From: Cephalopachus bancanus
Taxonomy: Eukaryota > Chordata > Mammalia > Primates > Tarsiidae
DNA length: 64,000 nt
Direction of reading: 5' to 3'
NCBI GenBank assembly: GCA_027257055.1
Contig: JAPVLO010000073.1
Coordinates: forward strand, 5,074,501-5,138,500
The notes beneath the pieces were generated by a model. That model ran no database searches, was not told the origin of the DNA, and saw only the letters and a program-made list of their open reading frames with translations. Shown piece by piece: positions 11,347 through 23,245 of the stretch; position 1 is the first letter of the stretch; every line of letters starts with the position of its first letter. The translations under genes were made by a program, and so were the position numbers.

Positions 11347-13570
11347 CCTACATTCAGGAGAGATTACATTCATTTAATTTTTTTTTTAATTTTAAAGATG
11401 TGGGGTACAATTCAGGATTAGGTATACAAATGTTAATTATGCAGGTATCCTTGTTGATAAGGTGCACACCCCCCACCCCTGGCAGTTTCCCACTACTGCC
11501 AATCCCTTCCTTATTGTATTGTGATAATTGTTCAGGTCCACTTATGAGTAAGAACATGTGATACTCAGTTCTTTGTTTCTTTGATAAATTACCCAGTAAT
11601 ATAGACTCTAAGTCATCCAAATTGCTGTGAAGTTCATAATTTTGTCCTTCTTTTGACTGAATTGACTGAATACTATTCCATCGTGTATATGTACCACGTT
11701 ATTTTTATCAAGTCCTCTTTTGATGGATAGCACAGTTGGGTCCGTGTTTTTGCTATTGTGAATAATGGTATAATTAACATGCATGTGCAGGTATCTTTTT
11801 CACAGCGTGAACTGAGTTCCTCTGTGTATATTCCCAGTAGGGGGATTGTGGGGTAGTATGGAAGGTCAATTTTTAGATCTTTTAGGAATCGCCACACTGT
11901 TTTCTACAGAGATTGTACTAGTTTACACTCCCACCAACAGTGTAGAAGTGCTCCTTTTTCCCCTCATCCTCTCCAGTGTCCGTTGTTTTTTGAGTTATTG
12001 ATAATGGCCATCCTGACTGGAGTTAGGTGGTATCTCAGTGTGGTTTTAATTTTCATTTCTTTGAGGGCTAGTGAGGCTGCACAGTTTTTCATGTATCTGT
12101 TGTCTGCTCGTATTTTTTTTTTTTTGAGAAGTGTCTATTCATATCTTTTGCCCACTCTGTAATGTGGCTGTTTGTTTTTTTCTTTTCAGAACATTTGAAT
12201 TCCTTGTAGGTCATAGATGTTAGGCATTTGTCAGATATACAGTTGGCAGATATTCTTCCCCATTCTGTAGGCTGTCTCCCTGCTCTCTTGATGCTTTCTT
12301 TGGCTTTGCAGAAACCTGTCAGTTTGATGAGGTCCCACTTGTCTATCTTATCTCATATGGCATGGACACTTGGGGGTTTTATCAGGAATTGGTTGCCAGT
12401 TTTAATTTCCATAAGGGTGTCTCTTGCATTTTCTAAGATTCTTATAGATTGAGACTTTACCTTTAGAGTTGACTTTTGTGTATGGTGATAGGTAGGGTCT
12501 TTTTTAATCTTCTGCATGTGGTCAACCAGTTTTCCCAACAATATTTACGAAATAAGTTCTCCTCTCTCCAGTGGTTGATGGGGGTGGCTTTGGTGAAGAT
12601 GAGTTGGTTGAGAAATTGAGGTTTTGCTTCTGGAATCTCTATCCTGTTCCATTGTTCCGTATGCCTGTTCTTGTACCAATACCAGGCTGTCTTGATTATT
12701 ATAGCCTTGCAATAATTTTAAAGTCTTGCAGTGTGATACCTTCCACTTTTTTTGTGTTATTTTTGCTAAGAATTGTTTTGGCTATTCGTGATCATTTATC
12801 TTTTTCATATCAATTTCTGTATTATCATTTCCAGGTCTGAGAAGAATGATGTTGGTAACTTAATGGGTATTGTGTTGAGTCTGTAGATTGCCTTGAGTAG
12901 GATGGACATTTTAGCCATGTTGATTCCTCTAATCCATGAGCATGGAATATTTTTCCATTTGTTTGTGTCTTCTTGGATTTCTTTTAGCAGTGTTTTCTAG
13001 TTCTCATTGTAAAGGTCTTTCACTTCTCTGGTTAGGAAGATGCCAAGGTATTCATTTTTTTTGTGACTATTGTGAATGGGATTGTGCTTTTAATTTGGGT
13101 CTCTGCCTGCTTGTTGTTGGTGTATAGGAATGCAGCTGTCTTTTGCACATTTATTTTGTACCCTGTGACTTTGCCAAAGTCCTTTATCAGTGCGAGCAGG
13201 TTTTTGACAGATTCTCTTGGATTTTAAAGGTATAGGATAATATCATCAGCAAAGAGGGATAACTTGACTTCCTCTTTTCCTATTTGGATATTCCTGAATT
13301 CCTTCTCTTGTCTAATTGTTTGAGCTAGAACTTCCAACACAATGTTGAACGAGAGGGGTGAGAGTGGGCAGGCTTGTTTTGTTGCATTTTTCAGGAGAAA
13401 TTTTTCCAGTTTCTATCCACTTAGCGATATGCTAGCTGGGGGTTTATCATAGATGGAACTTACTATTTTGAGGTATATTCCTGCTATACCTAGGTGTTTG
13501 AGGGTTTTTATCAAGAAAGGATGCTGGATTTTATCAAAAGCTTTTTCTGCATCTAATGATATAATCATGT

Positions 13571-14428
13571 GGTTCTTGTTTTTACATCTGTTGATGTATT
13601 TAATTGCATTTATGGTCTTGTGAATGTTGAACCAGCCCTGCATCCTGGGGATGAAGCCTACTTGGTAATAGTGATTGATTTTTGAGATGTGTTTTTGGAT
13701 CTGATTTGCTGGAATCTTGGTGCGGATATTTGCATCTGTGTTCTTAAGGGATATTGACCTGTAGTTCTCTTTTTTGTTGGATCTCTACCCAGTTTGGGTA
13801 TCAGTGTGATGTTAACTTTGTAAAATGATTTGAGGAGAATTCCATCCTTCTCAATTGCCTGGAATACTTTCAATAGGATTGGTATCAGCTCCTCCTTGTA
13901 CATTTTGTAGAATTCTGCTGGAAAGCCATCACGCCCAGGGCTTTTTTTTTTTTTGTAGGTAGTTTTTGTATGACAGAATCAGTTTCCTGGGTTGTTAGTG
14001 GTCTTGTTTTTGCATTTGTTGATGTATTTAATTACTTTTATGGTCTTGTGGACATTGAATCAGCCCTGCATCCTGGGACTGAAGCCTACTTGGTCATGGT
14101 GGATGATTTTTGAGATGTGTTGTTGGATCTGGTTTGCTAAAATTTTGTGAAAATTTTAGCATCAATGTTCATCAATGATATTGGCCTGTAGTTCTCTTTC
14201 TTTATTGTATCTTTACCTGTTTGGGGTATCAATGTGATGTTAGCCTCATAAAATTACTTGGGGAGACTTCCATCTTTCTCAATTTCCTGGAATACTTTCA
14301 ATAGGATTGGTATCAGCTCCTCCTTCTATGTTTTGTAGAATTCTTCTGGAAAGCTGTCTGGCCCATGGCTTTTTTTTTGTAAATAGTTTTCTTATGATAT
14401 AGTCAATTTCCTGGGTTGTTATTGGTCT
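13571..14428 (-). repeat. 429-bp tandem duplication inside L1 ORF2
   Basis: 13571-13999 and 14000-14428 are two copies of the same reverse-transcriptase segment. Shared landmarks are gttgatgtatttaatt, cagccctgcatcctggg, tttttgagatgtgt and tcaataggattggtatcag. The junction falls at a tggt(t)cttgttttt microhomology. The copies differ at roughly one site in seven by eye. Confidence 0.85.
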
Positions 14429-15716
14429 ATTTGGTGACTTAATTTCTTCTTGTTTCAATCTGGGGAGTTTGTGTGGTGTCAGAAAGTCTTTCATTTCATT
14501 TAGGTTTCCAAGTGTTTTACCATACAAGTGTACATAGTAATCTCTGATAATCTTTTGTGCTTCTTTGGGGTCAGTTGTGACTAGATCTTTTGCATTTCTA
14601 ATTATGTTTATTTGGGCTTTTTCTCTCCTTTTCTTGGTCAGTCTACCTAGGGGGTCCATCAATCTTGTTTATCCTTTCAAAGAACCAACTTTTTGTTTCA
14701 CTGATTTTTTTTGTATTACATTTTTGTCTTCTATGGCCCATATTTGGGCCTTTATATTAGTGATCTGGATTCTCCTGCTGAAGTTAGGGTTTTGGTAGTC
14801 TTGCTTTTCCAGCTTCCTTAGGTGATTTGTTCAGTTGTTAACTTGTGATCTTTCCATTTTCTTCATGAGTGTTCATAGAGATATGAATTCCCCTGTTAGC
14901 ACAGCTTTTATGGCCTTCCAGAGATACTGGTAAGATGTTTCTTCATTTTCATTTGTTTTCAGGAATCTTTTAATTTCTTTTTTGATTTCCATGTTGATCC
15001 AGGAGTTGTTCATCATTGTGCTTTTTAGTGTCCATGTCTTTGTAGGTTTTGGGGGAACTTCATTGGTGTTGATATTTATTTTTATTCCACTGTGGTCTGA
15101 GAAGGTGCAGGACAGTATTTTAATCTTATGAAATTTGTTGATGCTTGATTTATGGTCAAGGATGTGGTCTATCTTAGAGTATATTCCATGTGGTGATAAG
15201 TAGAATATATGTTCCGTGGTTGTTGGGCAGAATGTTCTATAGGTATCAATTAAATCCATTTGGTCATGTGTGACGTTGAGGTTCAAGAGGTCCTCGTTTT
15301 TGTCTTGATGATCTGTCTAGGTTTGTTAGTGGAGTATTTAAGTCCCCAGTTATATGATAGTGTTATAGTCAATATCTTTTTTTAGTTTACCTGGAAGCTG
15401 CTTTATGAAAGTATGGTGTTCCTATGTTGAGTGCATATATGTTTAGGGTGGATTTTTCTTGTTGATGCATTAAACCTTTTATCACTATGTAGTGATCTTT
15501 AGTATCTTTTTACATTCTTGATAGCTTAAAGAGTATTTTGTCTGAATTAAGATCACTGCTCCTGTTTTCTTTTGTGTTCTATTCACCTGAAAATTGGTTT
15601 TCCATCCTCTTACTCTGAGTCTTTGTTATTTCTACTGAGATGAGTCTCCTGGAGACAACATATTGTTATATTGTTGTGACATCATATTTTATCCAAATTG
15701 CCATTCTGTGTTTTCC

Positions 15717-16034
15717 TTTTTTCTTTTTCTTTTTGAGTTGGAGTCTCACTCTGTCACCCAGACTGGAGTGCAGTGGCCTCTCCGGCCACCTCAGCCTCGA
15801 CCTGCTGGGCTCCGGCGATCCTCCCGCTTCAGCCTTCCAAGTAACTAGAACTACAGGCGCACGCTACCACGCCCAGCTAATTTTTGATTTATTGTAGAGA
15901 TGAGGTCTTGCCAAGTTGCCCAGGTGGGTCTCGAACCCGCAGGCTCAGGCAGTTCACTCACCTCAGGCTCAGGCAGTTCACTCACCTCAGCCTCCCAAAG
16001 CACAGGATTACAGGCTGAGCCACCCAGCCTGGCT
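15717..16034 (-). mobile_element. Alu inserted in L1 ORF2, with TSD
   Basis: Antisense full dimer flanked by cattctgtgtttt and cattctatgtttt. It belongs to the type that keeps ccaagttgcccagg. It carries an exact 24-bp internal tandem duplication (15941-15964 and 15965-15988), which raises its length to about 318 bp. Confidence 0.95.
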
Positions 16035-16305
16035 CATTCTATGTTTTTCAGTGGCACATTTAGTCCATTCACATTCAGGATAATTATTGAGATACGAGAG
16101 TTATCCCTGTCATGAGGTTCTTATAGAGTTTGTTGTTGTTGGTACTGTTCTTTTATTTGTTTGTTATCTTTCTTTTGATTTTTGGGTTGCTTCATGTGTG
16201 TTTTCAATCTTTTTCCTGCATTCTTGGGAAGGGTATTCTATGTTTAATACTTTCTTAAGTATTTCTTGTACAGCTGGTAGGGAGATGGCATAAACTCTTA
16301 GGGTT

Positions 16306-16957
16306 TTAGTCTGGGAAGAATTTTAATTCTCCATCACTGATGAAACTTACCTTTGCTAGGTAGGTAATTCTTGGTAGAAATTGCTTATCTTGAGAGCTTT
16401 GAAGATCAAACTCCAGTCTCTCCTAGCCTGAAGTGTTTCTGTAGATAAGTCTGCTGCTATTCTAATTGTTCTTCCCCGGTATATAGTCTGACCTTTCTTT
16501 CTTGCTGCCCTTAGGATTTTTTCTTTTATACCTACCTTGAGTAAGCAAATTACTATGTGTCTAGGAGTTGGTCTTCTCATTTGTTGTCTTGCATGGTTCT
16601 CTGAATATCTTGTGTTTGAGTGGTAATGTCTCTGATGAGATGATGGAAGTTTTCTTGGATTACTTCATGGAATGTTTGTTCCAGGATGGACTCTATCCCT
16701 CTATCTGCCTCAGAGATTCCAATTAATCTTAGGTTTGATCTCTTGATATAATCGCTCATCTCTTGAAGGATTTGGTCTGTGTTTTTAAACTTCTTTTCCA
16801 TATTTTTAACAGTTTGGGTTAGTTCCATATTTTGGTCCTCAAGCTCTGAGATTATTTCTTCTGCTTGGTTAATTCTGTTTTCCATACTTATCAGTTTATT
16901 ATTTATTTCATTCACTGCATTCTTTATTGTTGTTATCTCAGTTATCAACTCTTTCAT
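16306..16957 (-). pseudogene. L1 ORF1 (RNA-binding protein) remnant
   Basis: Two overlapping frames cover the ORF1 protein. 16957-16577 gives a coiled-coil-like part (KNAVNEINNKLISMENRINQ) running into the RNA-binding region. 16580-16356 gives RRPTPRHIVICLLKVGIKEK and ADLSTETLQARRDW, the conserved C-terminal domain. One frameshift separates them. The usual end (DGELKFFPD, stop near 16306) follows after further damage. The N-terminal part upstream of 16957 is too decayed to delimit. Confidence 0.85.
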
Positions 16958-17559
16958 TCTTTCCTCTTATCTATCCTCATTTCTATTTATTCACATTATT
17001 AATATCTTGATATCTGGATTTGTGGTTTGAGACCAGTCATTCTGGGGACTTTTCATTTTTTGAGTTCTGAAATCTGTATTCTCAGTTGTTGTCCTCCCAG
17101 GGGTCTATATGAGACCTATATTCTTCCTTTGGTTCTTCTTCGTTTGTGAAGGTTCTCCCCCCCCTTTTTAACCTCTTCTTTAATTCTGTTGTTCAGTAAT
17201 GGGGGATAGCTTTTACTTCTTTTTGCTCAGTCTCCTATTCTTCTTTATGTAGACCTTATAGCTTTATTCAAGTTTGAAGCTAGACTGGGAGTGGGAAGCT
17301 ATACCTTTTGGAGTTTTGAGATTTAATTAAGGGGGAGCTGTGATTCAGAATCTATCTGCAGATCCCATTATCTACTGACAGGTGTGTGGGCCCCTGGAAC
17401 CCACTTTCTACTGCCTTACAATGTGTTCATGCAGTGGTGTTGTATGTTTACCTCCTAAAAACAAAATGAGGTAAGGAAAAGAATGGAAAAAGGAAGGAAA
17501 AAGACAAATGGAAGGTGGAGAGAGAGAAGAAGAGGGAAAACTGGCAGGCATACCAACTA

Positions 17560-17795
17560 ATGAATAAACAGAGAAACAAAGACAGATAAAACAAAACAAA
17601 AAAGCCTACACACAATCATACAAACAAACAAAAAAGCCCTGTTGATGTACTTGCCCTTAAAAATACCCATACACAAACAGAAAATCTAAAAACAAATTAA
17701 AATAACAGAAACAAAACAAGTACAAAAACATTAACAAAAACAGAAAGAAAAACGAAAAACACTCAGAACAAATAACAACAAAAAAAACTCACTGT
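17560..17795. other. A-rich, C-poor tract within L1 5' part
   Basis: Long plus-strand run of aaac/aaaca-type words (for example acaaacaaacaaaaaagc). It is T-rich on the sense strand of the L1 and lies between the 5' UTR and ORF1 remains. No gene. Confidence 0.6.
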
Positions 17796-18607
17796 TTGGC
17801 TGTTTCTGTAACTCCAGGTTCCTTCCCTAAGTACTGCCACCACTTTTGGTGGCTGCTGCCACTGCTTTTGGCTGCCCCCACTGTGTTAGGGAATGGCTCC
17901 AACCTCCAGCCTGTCTCCTCTGCTTTCAGTGCAGGCAGATAGGGTTGTTTTCAAAATGGGACAGATACTCCATGGACTACTGTGGGAGAAGGATGGATCA
18001 GATCCAGCCTTACCTGACTGGTCTGTGGCTGCTGCTGCTGTCACGTCTCCTATTCAGATCAGACAAGTCTGTGGCTATTCCAGCATTGGGAAGGGGCATC
18101 TGTCCCTCTGAGTCTGATGGTCAATCTCAGAGGGGTGTGGGTATAGCCTCTGAGTCGCAGGTTAGAGGCTGGACAGAGCTCGGTGAAGCAATGTAGGTTT
18201 CTGCTCAGTGCTAGGAAAGAGATGATGGCATCAGTTGGTGTCTCTTCACTGGTGGTGGGGCTTTGTTCCAGATTTCTTCACCCTTCCTTATCCACGGTTC
18301 CTGTTGCGAGGACATGGCTTGCTGCCACAGGTGATGGCATGGGCCGGGTACCTTGTGGTGAGGAGCAGTTTTTCTCTGCTGCCTCCTCTCAAGAAATCCT
18401 CAAGAATGGCAGACAATCCTATGCACCAGGGGCTCCAATTTCAGGACAGTGGTGGGTTGCAGTCACCTCCAGAGGAGAGACCTGGATGCATGAACACAAG
18501 TCTCCCCTCAAATGGGCTTTTACTCACCCATCGGCACAAATGCACTCACATAGACAGTCTTTATGAACACTAACTTTTGCAGAGACTCTCACACTCTGAC
18601 CAGTTCT

Positions 18608-18630
18608 GTTGCCATCTTGCCCCATCCCCC
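18608..18630 (-). promoter_or_regulatory. L1 5' end with YY1-like motif
   Basis: On the minus strand the L1 begins ggggcaagatggcaacag. The caagatggc core matches the YY1 site that sets the transcription start in primate L1 promoters. Here it marks the 5' end of a near-complete copy; whether it still binds is unknown. Confidence 0.6.
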
Positions 18631-18639
18631 TGAAGTCTG

Positions 18640-20560
18640 AGCTTTAAGTTTACCCACCACCTCTACCTGTGCACATTGTACCTAATAGGTGATCTCTCAC
18701 ACCTCCGCCTCTTCCCACTCTCCCCCTTCTGAGTCTCCAATGTCCCTTATACCATTCTGTATGCCTTTTGCAGACACTTAGCTTAGCTCCCACTTACAAG
18801 TGAGAACAAGCAGTATTTGTTGGTCCTTTTTGGTGCTACTTCACTTAGGATGATGGTCTCAAATTTCATCCAAGTTGCTGCAAAAGACATTATTTCGTTC
18901 TTTTTTATGGCTGAATAGTATCCCATGGTATCTATATGCTATATTTTCATTATCTGCTTATTAGTCGATGGTCATTTAGGTTGATTCCACATCTTTGCAA
19001 TTGTGACTTGTACTACAGTAAACATATGAGTTTTGGTGTTTTTTTTGTGTGTAATGACCTGTTCTTTTGGGTAGATATCAAGTAATAGGATTGCTGGGTT
19101 GAATGTCTACTTTTAGTTTTTTGAGACACCCCCATACCTATTTCCATAGAGGTTGTACTAATTTACATCCCCCCTGACAATGTAGTGTAAGTGTTCCCTT
19201 CTCACTGCATCCATGTCAGCATATTTTTATTTTTTATTTATTTATTTTTTTTGAGTTGGAGTCTCACTCTATCGCCCAGGCTGGAGTGCAGTGGCCGCTC
19301 CCGGCCACCGCAGTCTCGACCTGCTGGGCTCCGGCGATCTTTCCGCCTCAGCCTTCCAAGTAGCCGGAACTGTAGGCGCGTGCTACCATGCCCACCTGAT
19401 TTTTGATTTATTGTAGAGATGAGGTCTCGCTGCCCAGGCGGGTCTCGAACCCGCGGGCTCAGGAAATCCCCTCACCTCGGCCTCCCAAAGTGCTGGGATT
19501 ACAGGCTGAGCCACCGAGCCCAGCCATCTGACTGGTATAAGGAGGTATCTCATTATGGTTTTAAATTGCGTTTCCTTGATGATGAGTGATGGTTGATCAT
19601 TTTTAAATGTTTGTTGATTGTTTGTATATTTTCCTTTCAGAGTTGTCTATTCATGTTGTTTGTCCACTTTTTAATGGGATATTTGCCTTTTTTCTTACTG
19701 ATTTATTTGAGTTCTTTGTAGATTCTGGGTATTAGTCTTTTGTTGAATGTATAGTTTGTGAATATCATCTCCCATCCTGTAGGCTGCCTATTTGCTGTGT
19801 TGATTATTTTTGTGCTTTGCAGAAGTTTTTTAGTTTAATTAAGCCCCACTTGTTTATTTTTGTTTTTGTTGCATTTGTTTTTTGGCGTCTTAACCATACA
19901 TTCTTTGACTAGGTCAATATCCAGAAGAATTTTCTTTAGAGTTTCTTTTAGGATTTTTATGATGTCAGACCTGACATTTTAGTCTTTAATCCATCTTGAG
20001 TTAACTTTTGTATATGGTGAGAGTTAGGAATCAAGTCTCATTTTTCTGTATGTAGCTATCTATTTTTCCCAGCACCACTTGTTGAATAGGGTGTCTTTCC
20101 CCCAGTGTATGTTTTTCTTTTCTTTGTCAAAGACCAGTTGGTTGTAGGTATTTGTGTTTATTTCGGAATTTCTGTTCTGCTCCATTGGTCCACATGTCTG
20201 CTCTTATACTAGTACCATGCTGTTTTGGCTACTATAACCTTGTAGTATAATTTGAAGTCAGGTAATGTGATGCCACCAGCTTTGCTCCATTTGCTTAGGA
20301 TTGATTTGGCTATTCTGACTCTTTTTCTCTTCTATATGAATTTTAGGATTGATTTTTCAAACTCTGTGAAATATGACCTTGATAGGGATTGCATTGAATC
20401 TATAGATTACTTTGGGTTACATAGTCATTTTAGTTATGTTGATTATTTCAATCCATGAGCATGGGAAGTTTTTCCACTTGTTTGTTTCCTCTGCAGTTTC
20501 TTTCATCAGTGGTTTCTAGTTCTCTTTGTAGAGATCTTTCACCTCCTAGATAAATATATT
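18640..20560 (-). mobile_element. Older L1 3' part, split by an Alu
   Basis: The antisense L1 3' UTR starts at about 18640 (ctttaagttt ... gtgcacattgtacctaatag) and runs through the ORF2 end to about 20560, including ccatctgactggtataa, a ttcttttgggtagatatc block and the ccatgagcatgggaagtttt region. It is 5'-truncated inside ORF2. It directly abuts the 5' end of the L1 at 11.4-18.6 kb. Confidence 0.88.
19223..19525 (-). mobile_element. Alu, antisense, younger subfamily, no clear TSD
   Basis: Full antisense dimer with an intact ccggccaccgcag hairpin region and a perfect T-arm-like B-box palindrome at 19438-19454. It interrupts the older L1, but roughly 30 bp of expected L1 sequence is missing at the site and no direct repeat is evident. 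Confidence 0.92.
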
Positions 20561-20658
20561 CTTAGGTTAAATTCACTATATTTCATTAACTTGTTCTCCT
20601 TTTTAATTACTTCTGGGTTGTTTTCAATTTCTGATTTTTACAAATTTCACTATTAGAA

Positions 20659-20945
20659 ATTTTTTTTTTGAGTCAGATTCTCACTCTGTCACCCAGGCGG
20701 GGTGCAGTGGCACGATCATGGCTCACTGAAGCCTCAACCTCCTGGGCTCAGGCAATCCTTTTGATTTAGCCTCCTTAGTGGCTGGGACTACGGGTATGTG
20801 CCACCTCACCTGGCTAACTTTTTATTTTTATTTTTATAGAGGTGAGGCTGCCCTAGTGGTCTCAAATTCCTGGTCTTAAGAAATCCTTATGCTTTGACCT
20901 CCCAAAGTGCTGGGATTACAGTTGTGAGCCACCATTTCCAGCCCT
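20659..20945 (-). mobile_element. Alu, antisense, old
   Basis: Both arms recognisable (tcactctgtcacccaggcgg ... gtgagccaccatttccagcc). The short repeat tagaaa flanks it. It lacks the younger hairpin changes. Confidence 0.9.
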
Positions 20946-21217
20946 AGAAACATTGTTGTACACATTTCCTGTGTTCATTTGTAAGAATTTCTTTAGAATA
21001 CATGTCTAGGAATGGACATTCTGGTTGAAGTGGTATGTGTGTCTTCAGCTCGGCCAGCTATTGTCAGAATTATTGCCAACGTTTTTATACCAATTTATAT
21101 TCTACTGCCTGCATACTTCTATGCAGAAGAGTCCTTATTAATTCATATGGTTTCTACTTCATTATTGTCAGATGGTTTGCCAGTCTGATGGGTGCAAAAT
21201 GGTGTCTCACTGAATTT

Positions 21218-21488
21218 TTTTTTTTTTTTTGAGTTGGAGTCTCACTCTGTCACCCAGACTGGAGTGCAGTGGCTGCTCCCAGCCTCGACATGCTGGGCTC
21301 CGGCGATCCTTCCGCCTCAGCCTTCCAAGTAGCCAGAATTATAGGCATGTGCTACCACGCCCGGCTGATTTTTTGTAGAGATGAGGTCTCGCCTGCCCAG
21401 GCGGGTCTCGAACCTGCGGGCTCAGGCAGTCCACTCACCTCAGCCTCCCAAAGGTGTGGGATTACAGGCTGAGCCACCGAGCCCGGCT
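21218..21488 (-). mobile_element. Alu, antisense, younger subfamily, with TSD
   Basis: Flanked by tgtctcactgaatttt on both sides. It belongs to the short-linker subfamily. The right-arm hairpin half ggccaccgc is deleted (ctgctcccagcctcgac), as is the tttgatttattg linker, which makes it shorter than its relatives. Confidence 0.95.
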
Positions 21489-21545
21489 TGTCTCACTGAA
21501 TTTTAATTTTATGGAGCTTCTTATTAAGTTTCTGATTATGTCTAT

Positions 21546-22127
21546 TTTTTATTTTTATAGTAGCAACATATATTTATTTCTTAATAAAAATAACAGTGAA
21601 GGAAAAATGTAAATACAATAATGTCAATTTTCTCCACTACCCAAAGCCATGAGTCTTAACAAGACAGAGCATACCTTCCCAGACGGGTTCTCTTCCTGAC
21701 TTTTCATTTGGGCCTTTGCTTATACATATTCATCTACTTGCTTGAGCCTTCACAAACTTTTATCAAGTGCCTATATTTTGTGCTCCTGTAATACTACTTT
21801 ACTAATGTGTGAATCATATTGCATTAAGCAGACTTGTTTTCATGATTATGCCATTTCTGCCTTTCCCACCTCCCTGCAATTGGATCCTAACCCTCTTGAG
21901 ACCAAGGATCAAATCTACTGAGCTTTTCACATAGCTAGAGCTTCATCATAGTGCTAGATATGAGTTGAGTCTAACTTCATGGAGAGTTTACTGAAGACAA
22001 AATTTGCCAGCTTCATAGTCAATCCTCCATAGCCCAACAAGAAAACTGTGAGTGGATTTCATCTAGTGATGCCACTGAAAGGGAGGCACTGAGTAGTTAC
22101 TCTAGTCATAGAACTAGGGTTTTTTTA
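21546..22127. other. No gene; possible L2 fragment
   Basis: Mostly unique. The part around 21880-21990 has a weak resemblance to an L2 3' end, not enough for a call. Confidence 0.35.
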
Positions 22128-22296
22128 GGATGGGACTGACTATACATTAGAATCACCTGGGAAGGCTTAAAAAATGCCACCATCTGTGAATTATCTCCAG
22201 AGATTCACATTTAGTTGGTCATAGATAGAACTTGAAATTCATATTTTTAAGAGATCTCCAGCTAACTTGAATATGACCACAGTTAAAAGCTATTGT
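22128..22296. mobile_element. MER5-like hAT DNA transposon relic
   Basis: Landmarks cattagaatcacctgggaag, a central gagattcacatttagttgg block, and terminal agttaaaagctattgttc match the non-autonomous MER5 (hAT-Charlie) layout of two short terminal inverted repeats around a core. It is diverged. Confidence 0.6.
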
Positions 22297-22765
22297 TCTA
22301 AGGTCATGCTACATAAGGATATGTAGCAATGAGGGAAGATCAGAGATTGTATGCCTTCTCTGATGGTAGTTTATCTTGAGATTCAGAGATTATCTGGAGG
22401 GTTGTTTGAAACAATAAAAAGACTTTGAATCATAAGCCAACAGATTCCCAAAGAAAGTGGTTGAGTTTGAAGAAAGTGAAATAAATTTAGGGTAGATTAA
22501 TTTTAACGTTAAACACACTTCTTAGTAAATGTATTCAATAGCTTACTTATAGTTTATGATAAAATTATTCTCAAAGAAATACTTTGTCATAGGATTCAGC
22601 TTTAAGAACAACAATTAATAGGATTCAACTTTAAGAGCATGAATTATCCGATTCTTCAATATCTAGGTCATGCTGTAATTTCCTCATTGACTTCTCCTGT
22701 CCCGCTACCTAACAGGTAGAATAGAAAATGTGTGTTCTATGATGAGTAAAGTGGCAGTTACAGTA
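22297..22765. other. Unique sequence, no gene seen
   Basis: Apart from a local repeat of aggattca(g/a)ctttaag (22592-22635) nothing stands out. Confidence 0.4.
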
Positions 22766-23245
22766 TGTTTTGGTTATAGATTGCTGTGTGATAAAGCACT
22801 CCAAAGTGTAATGGCTTAAAACAGCAGTTTATAATTATCTCCCACAATTCTGTGGGATAACTGAGCTTGTCTGGATGGTTTTCGTTTAGTATTTCCTGGG
22901 CTTCGGTTAGTTGGAATTGGGGCTGAAGTCTTTGAAGGCCTGACTGGGCTGGATGTTCAGATGACTCACTCACATGCCAGCAGGTGTTGCTGCCTGTCAG
23001 TTGGAACTCAACTGGAGGTTTAGACAGACAAGCTGATAGATGGCCTCCCCATGAGACTAGGTCTTCTCATAGTCTGGTGGCTGAGTTTTGAGAATGTCCT
23101 AAGAGCAAGTCTTCCAAGCAGCAGGAAATGGAAACTTCCAGTACTTTTTAGATTTCAACTTGAAGTTCCCACAATGTCACTTTTGCTTCATTGTACTGGT
23201 CAAAGCAGTCACAGTGCCCACTCAGTTTCAAGGGTAGAGAAAATT
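22766..23245 (-). mobile_element. LTR relic (MLT1/ERVL-like), antisense
   Basis: Pattern of a MaLR/ERVL-type LTR in reverse: attgctgtgtgataaagcac, ggcttaaaacagcagttt, a block with ccacaattctgtgggat, then a long moderately GC-rich body ending near ttgtactggtcaaagcagtc. Subfamily not assigned. Confidence 0.6.

Larger units (their letters stand above)
11540..16113 (-). pseudogene. L1 ORF2 (endonuclease/reverse transcriptase) remnant
   Basis: ORF2 starts at the complement of cat at 16111-16113. After about 26 codons an Alu (15717-16034) interrupts it. The endonuclease part reads in one frame over 15286-14873, with IDHILDH and the conserved FSDHSGI signature. A stretch with DPKEAQKIIRDYYVHLYG at 14662-14279 is the linker and start of the reverse transcriptase region. 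A segment with [15 protein letters not shown] (13643-13413) carries the first part of the catalytic core. The duplicated 429 bp lies inside the reverse transcriptase region. Many frameshifts rule out activity. Confidence 0.9.
11383..18630 (-). mobile_element. Nearly full-length L1, minus strand, inactive
   Basis: Read on the minus strand, the element runs 5' UTR (about 18630-17300), ORF1 (remains to 16306), ORF2 (about 16113-11540), then a 3' UTR ending in a T-rich tail (11374-11385 on the plus strand). The 5' end retains a caagatggc-like start. Span is about 7.2 kb, of which 318 bp is an inserted Alu and 429 bp a tandem duplication. Both ORFs are broken by stops and frameshifts. The 3' UTR matches the lineage-specific type also seen at 34.8, 44.5 and 46.9 kb. 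I could not find a convincing target-site duplication. Confidence 0.92.
20575..21545 (-). mobile_element. Old L1M-type relic holding two Alus
   Basis: Diverged antisense L1 3' sequence: tctgggttgttttcaatttc, then ttagaatacatgtctaggaa, then ttgccagtctgatgggtgc, continuing after the second Alu as ttttaattttatggagcttc. The family cannot be set by eye. Confidence 0.6.

Noticed and set aside
13571..14428. Direct repeats, considered as an LTR pair or CRISPR-like array
   Set aside because: Both copies are the same piece of L1 ORF2 in tandem, with no spacer and no TG/CA ends.
17846..18573. Overlapping plus-strand frames in moderately GC-rich DNA
   Set aside because: This is the antisense of the L1 5' UTR; the frames are by-products of its composition.
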